Positions 11,548 to 21,775 of a DNA stretch of 64,000 nucleotides are shown here, piece by piece. Under the pieces are notes generated by a model, which saw only the letters and a list, made by a program, of their open reading frames with translations, did no database searches and was not told the DNA's origin. The stretch lies in NCBI GenBank assembly GCA_015956445.1, contig WIUZ02000007.1, positions 1,488,001 to 1,552,000 of the forward strand, read 5' to 3'. The stretch comes from Thelephora terrestris (taxonomy: Eukaryota > Basidiomycota > Agaricomycetes > Thelephorales > Thelephoraceae). Every line of letters starts with the position of its first letter. Position 1 is the first letter of the stretch. The translations under genes and the position numbers were made by a program.

Positions 11548-12451
11548 ATGTCTGCTTTCGTCGCCAACAACGCCGTACTCAGCGCTGCCGCCACCCCCTT
11601 TACTCCATCCTTTGAGATGGATGCCCCCTACAACGTGGAGCAGCATCTATATGACTCGCCCGCCAACATTGTCCACGACAACAGGGTTGCCGTTGACTTC
11701 CTCACCGCTCATAATGCCCCCGCCGAGTTCTGGGAACAAGCTGGGTACGAAGACCCCAGGATTTCCGGGCCTTGAGTTCAAGCTGGTCATCCTGGAGCCG
11801 TCCTTTTGCTGGACGCCATGGAAAGGGAGAGGGAGGATAGGATTGCGAAACTGGAGAAGCGTGTGGATCTCATGTACGTCATCATGAATAGTTTGAATGA
11901 TGACTTCTCTCACTTTGCTCTGGAACATTGGGGACCTTTCCAGGCATCTCTCTTCTGATATTTCGGACACCAGTGTCACGGGGCTTATTGCACCGACCCC
12001 CCTTGCAAGTCCCCAGTCATCCCTTCGCCGCCACCAGGATCAGGGTGTTCCTCTCCCTCCATCCCCTCCCTGGAGTCCTGCCCCAGTTCGCCAGATGGTG
12101 GAGAGGTCCCAGAAGAAGAAGAACCGCAAGAATCCGATGACTCGTTCTGGTCAACGTTGTCGTCCCTCCGACAAGTCACGTCAGGTTCGGATGAAGTTGA
12201 AGGTGGAAGTGGTGGGTCTCCAAGACCGGTATGGGTTCGCATTAGTGAGTGCAGCCTTGTCGGACGTGAAGCGGGAGATGCATGATAGTTTATTTCATGA
12301 TGTGTTGGGGTGTAGGGAGTGTTGGCAGGATCCGGTAACGCGAGCGTACTCATATTGCCCTCAGAGTGTGCATAACCCTCACCACTTCGCTCATCGTTGC
12401 CCGTTCGCTCAGGACTGTGCTTGTGACGTGGATCCGTTTGTTCTTGTCTGA
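11548..12451 (+). pseudogene. Gene V of XV-B, two in-frame stops
   Basis: Begins MSAFVANNAVL at 11548 and follows V-A closely to GYEDP. The next ten or so codons are replaced relative to V-A and contain a TGA at 11773-11775. A second TGA near 11956 stands where V-A has an Arg-type position (LLRYFGH versus LF-stop-YFGH). A possible 42-nt GT-AG intron (about 12041-12083) would join the Pro-rich middle to the Cys/His-rich frame ending at 12451 (CRECWQDPVTR, NPHHFAHRCPF). In V-A the same donor reads GA instead of GT. The Cys-rich frame is more conserved between copies than the alternative ending REAGDA. Confidence 0.55.
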
Positions 12452-13369
12452 ATTTGTAGTTTTTGTTAGTTGTCTTTGTACTATTATTCCTACGAATAAG
12501 ACCAATGTCTTGAATTATTTGTGTGATTTTGGCTACTATGTCACGCGTTCGTGACAATGACCCATGGGGTACCAATACCGTTGTACAACGTTGCACGCCC
12601 CATGACCCATGGAGAAAAAATAGCTGAACCCTGTGCCCCTAAACCCTTCCATCAGCCCGCTCCTCCTATTGTTCTCGTATTAATAAATTATCATTCATCG
12701 TTCTAAGTCCTCATTCTCCGACTCATTTGACCTACCCTAAAGTACGCACAGACCATGTTGTCCCTGTTTGGTTTGTTGTAGAATAATGACTCCTGTAGAG
12801 GATTGGGTATATAAGGAAGAGCATTTGCTCCTTTCTTTCCCCATTCTCAATCTCTTCTGTACTCCTCTACCCACAACTTGAATAAAACAAAGTAAGCTGA
12901 GGAATCCTCTGTGATGATTTCGCCGTTTACCCCCTTTCATTTCCTTTATTTAACGCCTCATCACCACTAAGTCAGTTGGTGCCCTGCCCTAAACACGGCG
13001 GTAAACTGTTTATTATGCAGTATGCCCTATGTTTAACGACTCAAAGTCCAATACGTGGAACGTGCTACTAGTCAAGATACCCCAGAAGACCCAAGGTATA
13101 ATACGTGAACATGTACCGGCGGACCTTCATACGAAGATCCCCCCTACCTGGCCCTCCGTTGCCCCTGGACGACTAGTAGATATTCAGGCTACCGAAAACA
13201 AGGGATGTATTAATAAGCGTCGCGCGCTGACCTCTCGCAGAAGTCAACCGGCTTATTAATCTGACCCTTGGATTGGACTTATGAAAACCATTATGCTTTA
13301 CGACTCATGGATCACACGCAATAGACAAGAAAGAAGATTCATTAGAAGCCAACAGTACAAAAGAGTTAT

Positions 13370-14630
13370 CTAATCAATATCTCTTCGGATCCTTTGTACT
13401 ACTTCCAATGCCGATCTCACCAACTCCTCATTCAACCAGTTCTGCTCCCGGATCTCGTTCGGGTCCACGTCCGACAAGTCATCGTAATCTGGAAGCTCCG
13501 TATCAGAGTTTGGTTCACTATCAGGAACGAACTCGGCGTACGGGTCATACTCCAGGGCAGGCCATTGACGACGACTACCCCAAGGAGTAGACACAAACTC
13601 AGGACGAGGAGTGTCCCGACGGACGACTCCTACGTTCTGGTAGAATTCGTCGCTCCCAATCTCAATGACCTCATCATCAACGGGAACCAACCTGTTCTCG
13701 TGACGGACCAACAGACGAGCGGGCGGCGACTCAGCCCGATTAGGGATAATCGGCGACCCGGCCCGATGCGGAACTTCCGGCTCCTCTTCTTCGACTTGGA
13801 CCTCCGGCTCGTTGCACTTCCTCTGGAGATCCTGGACTTCTCCGGTCAACTCGGAGACACGACGAGTAAGACGGACCTAAAAGGAACAGGGTTAGAAGAC
13901 GACAATTATCTTCGATCCCAGTCCCAGTACCTTATCGTCTTCCAATTCTCCGGTCTTCGTAACAAGACTCCGGACCAAGTCCTTCAGAGTAATCACTTCT
14001 CCCTAAAAGGAAATGTTGGGTTAGAGATGTCCAATATCTCCCGACCCCACATTTACCTTCAACCTGTCAATCGCCATACCATGCTGCTCCTGCTCATCTT
14101 CGATCTTTAAGATGCCCTCATGACATCCAAGGAACTCTTTCTCCAACTTCTCGATCTCTTCGCGACGACCATCAACCCGCTCATTAACATGAGCTATCTC
14201 ATCCATCAACATGGACCCAACGTTACCCGTATGGATAACGCTGGCCTCCAACACAGAGTTGAAGGTCTCATTGGTCTCGGTGACAAACTCGACACCCCTG
14301 TTAAGAAGTTCGGTCGCATAGGGGTTCGTCTTGATACGCGCCAACTTGCGCCGAGACACCCTACGAGAAGCCTGGATAAAATCCCTGAAACCTAAAGCGG
14401 AACGTCAGTAGACACGCCAAATATGTCAACCGGCATCCCGAACCTAAGTCGGTGAAACCCTCATTAGGGTCGGCGGTGGCGGTCCGGTCCATGACACTTC
14501 CCAAAGTGGGATAAGGGCGGGAAGCATCCCGACGAGCATGGGAGAAGCGGTCGATGTTGAAGTTGTTCTCCTGAACAGGAGAGTAGGAAGAAGAGCGACG
14601 GGTGGGAACACGAGTAGAAGCACGAGGCAT
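13370..14630 (-). CDS. Z1 gene: 366-residue coiled-coil protein, four exons
   Basis: Exons at 14630-14444, 14391-14057, 14002-13931 and 13876-13370, joined by GT-AG introns of 52-54 nt. The total is 1101 nt. The N terminus is basic and Ser/Arg-rich (MPRASTRVPTRRSSSYSP), followed by RRVSRRKLARI. The middle is heptad-like and charged (VNERVDGRREEIEKLEKEFL, LEDDKVRLTRRVSELTGEV), indicating a coiled coil. The C terminus is very acidic (DTELPDYDDLSDVDPNEI). All splice sites and the frame are preserved in Z2. The gene is antisense to the promoter in the right end of Z. No known family; a structural, Gag-like or regulatory role is only a guess. Confidence 0.75.
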
Positions 14631-14865
14631 GTTGTGAGTGTGTAACAAGGGGAGGTTTGTTGGAAGACCAGTCATCCAACCCCCTTTTGTTATATACCAA
14701 ATACCACACCCCTTCCACGACTCAGGAGTTGAGTCATCATTTCTATTGTTTACTGCGCATGACCCACATGACATCATATGCCCCTATTTCTTAGTCATAT
14801 GCTCCCCTTTTGCCATTGGCTGTTAGTCAGTCATACCCACATTCCTTCCGAACATTCCCAGGCTA

Positions 14866-15324
14866 CGTCATGCTTTGTAACTGCTTTGTAATGCTCTCAA
14901 ATTGCTATTGGCCGCCACACTTTCGTTTATCAGCTGATAATTTGTAGCATTAGTCACCACGTAACGCACAGACCATGCAGTGCTGTGCACGGACCATGTT
15001 TGTCTGTGTTTGTATCTTTAGGGTAGTTACATGTCACTGTCACGTCACAAATCTAAGTAGTATATATACTCAGAGTAGTTTAGCCTGTACTCCTTAGATT
15101 TGTTATCATCAGACTCTCCGTGACCTCTACTGCTGTGTGCTTAGAGCAAGAGTGCCTGAAGACCCTTGTCTCCTTCCTTCTCCTCTTCTCCAATCTAGTC
15201 TGTGAAGAGACTTCCGATATCCCTGGGTTTGCAACAGGGTTATAACTGTGTGTTTGATCCCTGCGTGTGATAGGTTTGGATAGCAAGAGTGCTATTGAAC
15301 TGTAGAGGTCGCGTCGGCCTGACA
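14866..15324 (+). promoter_or_regulatory. Right-end promoter module of Z1
   Basis: Contains CGCACAGACCATG (14965-14977), a second GCACGGACCATG, TGTCACGTCAC (about 15037) and a TATA box (TATATATAC, 15059-15067), then about 250 bp to the element end. It points out of Z, away from the Z gene, as a U3-R-U5 promoter would in an LTR. Confidence 0.55.
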
Positions 15325-15616
15325 TCCTCCTCACGTCCTACCTTTTCTAACTCATTCTAGCAGGAATTCTCCTGCCAGTGTATGTTCAAGGCCCCCGACC
15401 CCTTCCCTTCTACCAGCCCAGTTCAGCGACCACTCGTCCCTGACGCTAGGAGATCTATCTGGGAGTATAAACTCATCAGAAGTCTTCAAGTAAACCGAAC
15501 CGCCGGTTTACTCACCCACTTCCCTTACTATCGACCCTTTGCAGCCCTCGACACCAGAGTCACCACTCCTCCTTTCTTATTGGGCGCAGATCATCAGTTC
15601 CTTTGGAACTCCGACA

Positions 15617-18600
15617 TGTCAGGGCCACTCTACCCCAACAACTACCAGTGCACTGAGCCGACTCCGCAGAGTACTCACTAGTCCGACTAGCTTGTGAGAG
15701 AACGATCACGTCTCTATTCTTCCGGTAGGTTGTCCGAGGTCACTACAAGTCAGGTCGAAATCCTAAAGAGAAACCCAACCTAAACCGTACTTCGTTCGGT
15801 TTAACAAACAAGGGTTGATCCCTACAACAGGATTGATGACTCCACCAGCTGATCGACTGGACGCTCGAGGTGTTCTAATTTGACTGCTGGGAGTCTATAG
15901 TTACGAGGCGCAGTTGACGCGCAGAGCGGGAGGGAGAGCAGATGGGGGATGTCTTGGATCAAACAAGAAACTCTGACTTGGCCTTAACTGCAACTGGGCT
16001 GAGAAGGGCAGAGGATTTCCCGAGGTAACAAAACTAAGGTACTACGATACAGCCACAGTTGCTACTTATACTAAAAGGAGTGGCCATGACGTCAATACCC
16101 TAATATACCCTTATCAAGTCCAGAACAAAGGGAGATAAGGAGTGTGAGAACGCTAAGTAAGGGAAGCGAACAAGGTGACGCGTGGGAGAATAAAGACAAA
16201 GGGCCTTACTAGCGTGTGAAGGATTGCATAAAAGATAATGAACGTCCGCATGAAACATAGGGGTAAAGATAACACTAGTCCTAAAAGAAATGGGAGCATG
16301 GGGTCGTGAAAGTTCGTACCTGGGGATCTCACCCAAGGGCCAGGTGTCAATCTCCCTTTACATGGCCTCTGCCAGCTGGATTCGGGAGTAGAGACATTCA
16401 ACATCCCTTGTTGTCTGTAGGCGGTAACAGCATCACGGACTAGTGGCAACCTCAATGTACGTCCGAACATGAGGAGGTCGGGCCTAGACTCATGGGACAT
16501 GAGGGATTACAGATTCGCCGGTGTTTCACGCTAGCGGCTACTTCCACATTCGCTTGGCTAACCAAAAGGAGTCTAAGGCACTCCTTCCGAATAACAGCGA
16601 TTCCTTCCTCCGGTTAGGAGACTGTGATGTGACTGTCCACGTGTGTGATCAGGGTCCAGGGTTGATCGTAATCGTAAAGTCATGAGGGGTCGTAAAAGGG
16701 GTTCGTGATGTCATAAAGGGGTCATCAGGGTCTTGAGACCTATTTTTAGTGCGCGCGCGTTCTAAGCGTTCCGGAACGAAGTTCTTCCAAGGCCGTCCTG
16801 CGGGCCGAGGTGTCAGCTTGATGTAGTAAGCCAACGATGATGGTACAGGGGCGGAAGTTGATGTGACCCGGACCAATGAGGTTCGTCGAGGTAGGTCACG
16901 TGAAGGATCACCGATCTAGGCTATAAGAAGGACGTCTTCTTGGAGCCATCCTTGATCAGCAACACCAGCAACTTCCCCATCATCTTACCAAAACATGTCC
17001 TTCCCCAACAACCATACCTACAAAGTCGCCAATGGTATCTCCACCATCTCTCGCATCGACCGTCGTGCCGCCGCTCGCAAGACCTATGCCTGTGCAGCTG
17101 GGACTCCCTATACCACGGATGACCAGGTATGGGGGAGACTTAGAGCTTCGTGTGTTTGCACTAACGCCTTCCTCTAGGTAGAGGAACGTTCTTTCGGGCG
17201 TTGATGTCCAGCTAACGGCTTCTAGATCTTGGAGGTCGTCACGGAGGTGGACCCCGAACGTCTCAGGGAGACAATGCCTCATTTGATGGGGTTGACCTGG
17301 GACGATGAGCTCTGGGTCCGTACGATCATTGCCGAGAAGGTGGCATTCCGAATGAGGGGTAGGTTTGGGGAGCTAGAGCATCCGATCAAGAAGGAGCTCT
17401 GGTACACCCTGCAGAGGGGGATCTACGATCAGGACCTATTGGAGCACGGAGCAACCGTTCCTCGGGCCGTCCGCCATGCCACTGCCGCCACGTCGTTGTT
17501 GTGGTCGCTCGTTCGGGAGGGGGAGAGCAAAGTAGGTTCTCCGTTTGAATATTCGAGTATGACTCTCGATTAATCAAACTGCCTAGGTGGAACGTTTGGA
17601 ACGCGAGGTGAAGGAAGCGAAGGCAGACGTTCTTCGTTTATCGGCAGAGGGTCTTCAGATGAAGGAGACCTTGGCAGCCTTCCAGCAGGGGACGAACGAG
17701 GCGTTGGAGGCAATGGTCGCCAACCATCAAGAGTTGATCGCCGGGTTGAAGGTTCGTGACAACAACATCAAGGGGGCGTTGGCCAGAAGGGATGAAAAGG
17801 TAGCTTTCCTCATCTCGAAGACGAAATGAGGGAAGCTGACACTTCTTCTAGACTGAGGAGCTTGAGAACGTGGTGGCCGTGTTGACAGCGCAGGTCGAGT
17901 CCTTGCAGGACAAAACCTGCAACTGTAAGGAGGGTCCCAAATTGGTTGGTCAGGGGACAGCCGATGTCCCGTTCGAGTTGGAGTACGCCGACGAGGTGGT
18001 ACTCCCATCGCCTAACCCGTCGTCCTATGCGACGCCTCCGATCGAGAACGCGGTTCCCGTTCCGACCCCAGCTCCGGCTTCCACTCTGGCCGCTTCCGAC
18101 AAAGAGAACTGTGGGCGCTGCGTCTTGCAGCCGATCCATCAGTTGGTGAAGATCGAGGACGAGGTCATGGTTGACCGAGCTGAAGATGCTCCGAGGGTCG
18201 CCGAGGTACGTCCGGTGACTAAGGGGCAACGTTGCAAGCGCTCTCGACGCCGTCCTGCTCATCGCATGGCTCCATCGGCTTACCCATACCCGCGTCCAGC
18301 TGAGTCGGATGGTGACCAGTCTGGTCGAGATAGGGGACGAGAGTTCCGCTATCGGGTCCACCGTCCTTACCGACAGGTCGAGTCGGAGATCCAGCTTCGC
18401 CACCAGCTACGACTCGCAAGACAGGATTCCACCCAGGGGTCCGATGAGGGAGACGGAGGGTCGCTTGCCGACTACGTCGACAGTACTGTCGAGCAGTCAC
18501 CCGGTGATGGAGATGTGGGACCAGGTGTTCAGCAGTTCGGTGACATCTGGGAGGCTGATCGGTCCGCTCGAAGGCATCTCTTCCTATCGGCTTGAACTGG

Positions 18601-18917
18601 TCGTTCAGCTGAGTGCCGAAGATGGTGACGCCATGTTTGGGGAGGTCCTTGCAAGGAGGGACCAGCACTTCGATCTCCGGGATGGAAGGGTGATGACCAT
18701 GAGGCCTGCCATGGATAGAGTCGACTTTTGAGGACGTTGTATAAGCACTAGTATAGCCATGTTGTTCCGTATTGCCGTGAATGTATGTGCGTTTTGTGTG
18801 TTTTGAATGAATGGTGTAAAGGATAAGGAATGTGAAGCATTCAAAACATAAGAAGTGTAAGAAGAGTTCGAAGAAAGAGCGTGTTATGAAAAGTTTAAAA
18901 ATACCATGTTCCTGACA
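15617..18917 (+). mobile_element. Element Y1, 5-bp TSD, inside gene X
   Basis: Starts TGTCAGGGCCACTC and ends CATGTTCCTGACA, 3301 bp. CGACA flanks it at 15612-15616 and 18918-18922. The only inverted terminal match is TGTCAGG. It carries one four-exon gene on the plus strand. The left 1.3 kb has no credible gene: minus-strand frames at 16100-16500 are not kept in frame in Y2. Confidence 0.9.
16995..18595 (+). CDS. Y1 gene: 464-residue coiled-coil protein, four exons
   Basis: Exons 16995-17126, 17226-17531, 17587-17799 and 17852-18595, all introns in phase 0 with GT-AG borders. A CTATAAGA box near 16920 lies about 75 nt upstream of the ATG. Residues 45-146 look globular (MGLTWDDELWVRTIIAEKVA, KKELWYTLQRGIYDQDLLEH). 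Residues about 147-235 are heptad-like (VERLEREVKEAKADVLRLSA, LENVVAVLTAQVESLQDK). The C terminus is disordered, with an Arg-rich patch (KRSRRRPAHR). The gene is intact in both Y1 and Y2. A second long frame overlaps its 3' end (18309-18731). No known family. Confidence 0.75.
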
Positions 18918-19465
18918 CGACACTACCAAAAGCGTCTTAGTGACTGTCTATTTCAGTATAAGCCCGGCCTTCTATTTTCCCAGCCCACGTGTCCACCTTA
19001 CCACTAACGTCCACACCCACTCCCCTGCTATTATCGTCCTTTGGTGGGAAATACCAACTGAACTACCTTATTCCGTTATAGGATACCTCGTTAACTTCGA
19101 ACGGCTTAGCGATCAAGACTTCGAACCTTTTGTACAGCAACTGAGTCAGTTCTGTCAAGACTATCACTCGCCCGTCCACCCCTATCAAACCGAGTCACCA
19201 CTCTCGCTTGATATCCCTCCTCCTCTCGTCTCTACACCCGGTACTCCGTTCAAAACCCGACCCGACACTCCTCACCCGTCCACTAATCCTCTAGTGCCCC
19301 ACAAACAGTAAGCAGGCCCACAACCCTGACACCATACAGGAGCGACGTCATCTTTTCTCACGGATATAGAACCGCCTGGACGCCGGCTGTCAGATCCATC
19401 GCCCTAAATTTTATGCTTGTTATTATCTCTTTGAGCCGCCCTCATTTCTATCTAGGAGTTAATTC

Positions 19466-19849
19466 TCACTTTTCAAGCACACTTGGCCGCGTTTGCCATT
19501 CTGTTGACACGTCTGTACATATATTTACAATAACTACATTTCCGAGAAGTTTTTGACACCCTACTGAAAGATACTGAGCACCGTCGGGTGTGTGGAAAGG
19601 CAAAAAGAAGCATACCAATCTCCAATGTTGATCCTGCTGATACATTCTCGTAACCATCCAGTTCAACGTTCGGTACATGACTTGATGGAGTTCTTCATCG
19701 GTTAGATTTTCGAACCTGGTTTGTTCCTCTCGAATTTGGGACCTCCACATTGCCATCTCGCGGAATATCAAGACGGCAATGTCCCGGAGGTCTTCCAGGA
19801 GGATGGGAGCAGTAACGTGTTTCTCAAAGTCACTTCGTGAGAAAGGCAT
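19466..19849 (-). CDS. Hypothetical gene, 5' exons only
   Basis: Minus-strand frame starting MPFSRSDFEKHVT. It is helical and charged (LRDIAVLIFREMAMWRSQI, EELHQVMYRTLNWMVTRMY). A likely GT-AG intron begins after HWRL (GTATGC). An A/T-rich promoter-like stretch (ATATATTATTATATT) lies at about 19978-19993. Only about 135 bp separate it from the right end of XV-A, so the gene may have been truncated by that insertion. No family recognised. Confidence 0.4.
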   Translation of the reverse strand: MPFSRSDFEKHVTAPILLEDLRDIAVLIFREMAMWRSQIREEQTRFENLTDEELHQVMYRTLNWMVTRMYQQDQHWRLVCFFLPFHTPDGAQYLSVGCQKLLGNVVIVNICTDVSTEWQTRPSVLEK

Positions 19850-19992
19850 GTTTTCAGTGGTCGCGTTGAAGTCACATGTAGGTTTTGGCTGCGGTGAAGA
19901 TATTGAGGGATCCCCTTAGATCAGGAAAACTTATGACCAGTACCCAAGTCTCCACTCGTGATCTAGGCAGAGGGGTGTTGATATATTATTAT

Positions 19993-20865
19993 ATTATTGC
20001 CAGCCCATCGGGAACCCCGTTTCAAGTGTTTCCATTTTGGATGACTTCCCGCTTTGATGGGGCCTATGCCAAACACAAACAAATAACTTCGCTCCTGAGG
20101 CCTGAGGCCCAAAATTCAATTCCGGATTTCCGTTCGTTGTTAGTGGTACATGAAGTCAACATGAAGTAAAAAATAAGCTTGAGGAGAAGAACGAAAAGCT
20201 GTTAGTTCCCCGCCGCCGCCTGCATCCTCTGCTCTCGTTTGTAATCACCGTGTTCGCGTTGTCGTGGCTGCATTCCTGCAGCTGTTGGATCAACAGGTTT
20301 CCCCACGTTTTCCATTCCTCGCACTTCCCGACCATCCCGACCATCCCGATGTCCCGACGTTTGTGATGTCCCGACGTTTGCGACCCCCCCCCCCCGATGT
20401 TCTCGACCTCCCAATGTTTCTGACTCTTCACGATGTTCCCCTATTCTTCTCAGTTCTCCTCCTTTCGTTGCTTATTCATTCTCCATGCTTATTCCCCTAT
20501 CCCCTGTGACTTCACCATCGCATTATGGATTCTTAATCATCCTCCCCCTAGCTTTCTCAGAGATCCCTTAGATATATATATGTCTCCCTTTGTCTTAGCT
20601 AGAGAAGAATCCAATCGACTGGAGTTGTTCTCCATTCCCCAGAGTTGCGATGAGTTCCCCCTCTATCTAATAGGGAGATTTTGTGTCTCCCTATCGTCTC
20701 CAGAAGCTTCCCTATCGTCACTATCGTCTCCCTATCATCACTATCATCTCCCTATCGTTGCTATTGTCTCCCTATCATCGCTCCAGTTTACCTATCGTTG
20801 CTCCAGTTTCCCTATCTTCTGCTTTGTCTTGCTATCGTTCACTCTGGTTCCCTCTTGCCTGCTCT
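19993..20865. other. Pyrimidine-rich sequence without a gene
   Basis: Contains CCCGACCAT/CCCGATGT repeats (about 20325-20395), a C10 run near 20388 and a CTATCGT-type microsatellite (about 20685-20835). Composition and TCCCGAC motifs match repeat A. The overlapping frames are low complexity. Confidence 0.6.
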
Positions 20866-21366
20866 CACTGGGGGCAAGGGCGCCTGGAATCAGCAATTAC
20901 ATCTTGATTACATGGTGAGTTCATGTGCACTTTTCAATGATTGTAATTGCCAATTCCAGGTTGATTACATTTCAAATGTTACCTTGACATGTAATCCAGC
21001 CAATGTCCACCAATTACATTTGAAATGTTCTCTACAAATGTTTTTGGGATGTTTTTTACCTGTTGGCAAAAATGATACTGTAATGTAGTCAACATGTTCT
21101 TCAATCATCCAAGATGTAATCTAAATGTGCTCAAAAACATGAGATGTTTTCACAATGTGCCCAGTGGGCACATTCAGGAAACATTGCTTGGGAACATTTT
21201 GAGGAAATTCCAGATGGAGTTGATGAGCACAGTTGAATTACATGTCAAGGTAACATTTGAAATGTAATCAACCTGGAATTGGCAATTACAATCATTGAAA
21301 ATTGCACATGAACTCACCATGAAATCAAGATGTAATCACCAATTCCAGGTGCCCCTGCCCCCAGTG
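20866..21366. mobile_element. T3: CACTG-type foldback element
   Basis: 501-bp palindrome with ends CACTGGGGGCAAGGGCG and its near-reverse complement. TCT flanks it at 20863-20865 and 21367-21369. It shares CACTGGGG(G/A)CAA with T1 and T2 but has unrelated internal sequence. Confidence 0.9.
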
Positions 21367-21373
21367 TCTGGCT

Positions 21374-21628
21374 CCCTACTTGATCCCGACGATTCCCTAC
21401 TTGATCCCGACGATTCCCTACGGTTCCCGACGATTCCCTACGGTTCCCGACGATTCCCTACGGTTCCCGACGATTCCCTACGGTTCCCGACGATTCCCTA
21501 CGGTTCCCGACGATTCCCTACGGTTCCCGACGATTCCCTACGGTTCCCTACGGTTCCCTACGGTTCCCGACGATTCCCTACGGTTCCCGACGATTCCCTA
21601 CGGTTCCCGACGATTCCCTACGCTTTCC
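21374..21628 (+). repeat. 18-bp minisatellite
   Basis: About 13 units of CGATTCCCTACGGTTCCC, with a few unit variants. The translation in any frame is a simple peptide repeat. Confidence 0.95.
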
Positions 21629-21635
21629 TGAGGAG

Positions 21636-21775
21636 TGTCAGGAACATGGTATTTTTAAACTTTTTATAACACGCTCTTTCTTTGAACTCTTCTTACCATT
21701 TCTTATGTTTGAATGCTTCACACTCCTTATCCTTCACACCAATCATTCGAAACACACACACACGCGTTGAACTAG
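21636..21775 (-). mobile_element. Y3: broken Y copy, terminal part
   Basis: Begins TGTCAGGAACATGG, the reverse complement of the right end of Y1 and Y2, and follows the Y sequence to about 21770. It is then interrupted by repeat B. A diverged internal Y segment follows at about 22885-22956 and ends at transposon M. The remaining Y sequence is absent. Confidence 0.75.

Larger units (their letters stand above)
10309..12556 (-). mobile_element. Element XV-B, intact ends with 5-bp TSD
   Basis: Starts TGTCAGGGTTGTGG and ends TTCGTGACA. ATGAC flanks it at 10304-10308 and 12557-12561, inside the 36-bp array of F1. It is 2248 bp long and has no nested insertion. Gene X is on the minus strand (10329-10952) and gene V on the plus strand (from 11548), divergent from a shared 600-bp region. 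The X stop lies 20 bp from the left terminus, as in XV-A. This copy is the reference for the family. Confidence 0.9.
7589..12628. mobile_element. F1: giant foldback with telomere-like arrays
   Basis: Imperfect palindrome centred near 9170. The ends match in reverse: TTCAGCGATCTTTTCTCC at left and, read backwards, TTCAGCTATTTTTTCTCC at right. CCC lies on both sides (7586-7588 and 12629-12631), a possible 3-bp target duplication in C-rich sequence. Each arm holds, from outside in, a 36-bp tandem array and a CCTAA/TTAGG array. The central part is unique and also palindromic. XV-B is inserted in the right arm. F1 sits between genes V and X of XV-A. No coding gene of its own is visible. Confidence 0.75.
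12910..15324 (+). mobile_element. Element Z1, 5-bp TSD, inserted upstream of gene X
   Basis: Starts TGTGATGATTTCG and ends GGCCTGACA, 2415 bp. TCCTC flanks it at 12905-12909 and 15325-15329. XV-B carries the empty site (GGAATCCTCCTCACG read on the minus strand of about 11010). It holds one four-exon gene on the minus strand and an outward-facing promoter in its right 460 bp. No terminal direct repeat and no polymerase or transposase gene. Confidence 0.9.
15382..19311 (+). pseudogene. Gene X of XV-A, split by Y1
   Basis: Starts MFKAPDPFPSTSP at 15382, breaks at 15616 after NSD, and resumes at 18923. With Y1 and one TSD copy removed, 235 + 389 = 624 nt remain, giving the same 207 residues as X-B with no stop. 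The break replaces an FTES-type segment of X-B by TTKS. Upstream are a TATA box (TATATAAGG, about 12811) and CGCACAGACCATG (12745-12757). Z1 sits in the 5' untranslated region. As it stands the gene cannot be expressed intact. Confidence 0.85.
5001..19331 (+). mobile_element. Element XV-A, 5-bp TSD, with nested insertions
   Basis: Starts TGTCACAAAC and ends ACCCTGACA. Flanks are CCATG (4996-5000) and CCATA (19332-19336), a 5-bp target duplication with one mismatch. Its own sequence is 5001-5437, 6666-7588, 12632-12909, 15330-15616 and 18923-19331, about 2.3 kb in all. The rest is T1, F1, Z1 and Y1. It has the same plan as XV-B in the opposite orientation: gene V reads leftward and gene X rightward from a shared central promoter region. 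X ends only 20 bp from the right terminus. No reverse transcriptase, integrase, transposase or terminal direct repeat is present. Confidence 0.8.

Noticed and set aside
16100-16500. Minus-strand membrane-like frame in Y1 (FLLGLVLSLPLCFMR)
   Set aside because: The corresponding Y2 region (38607-38830) is frameshifted and has no matching start, so it is not under coding constraint.
18309-18731. Alternative frame over the 3' end of the Y gene
   Set aside because: It differs more between Y1 and Y2 than the main frame over most of its length. A role for its last 60 codons cannot be excluded.
21295-21669. 124-residue frame
   Set aside because: Translation of an 18-bp minisatellite.
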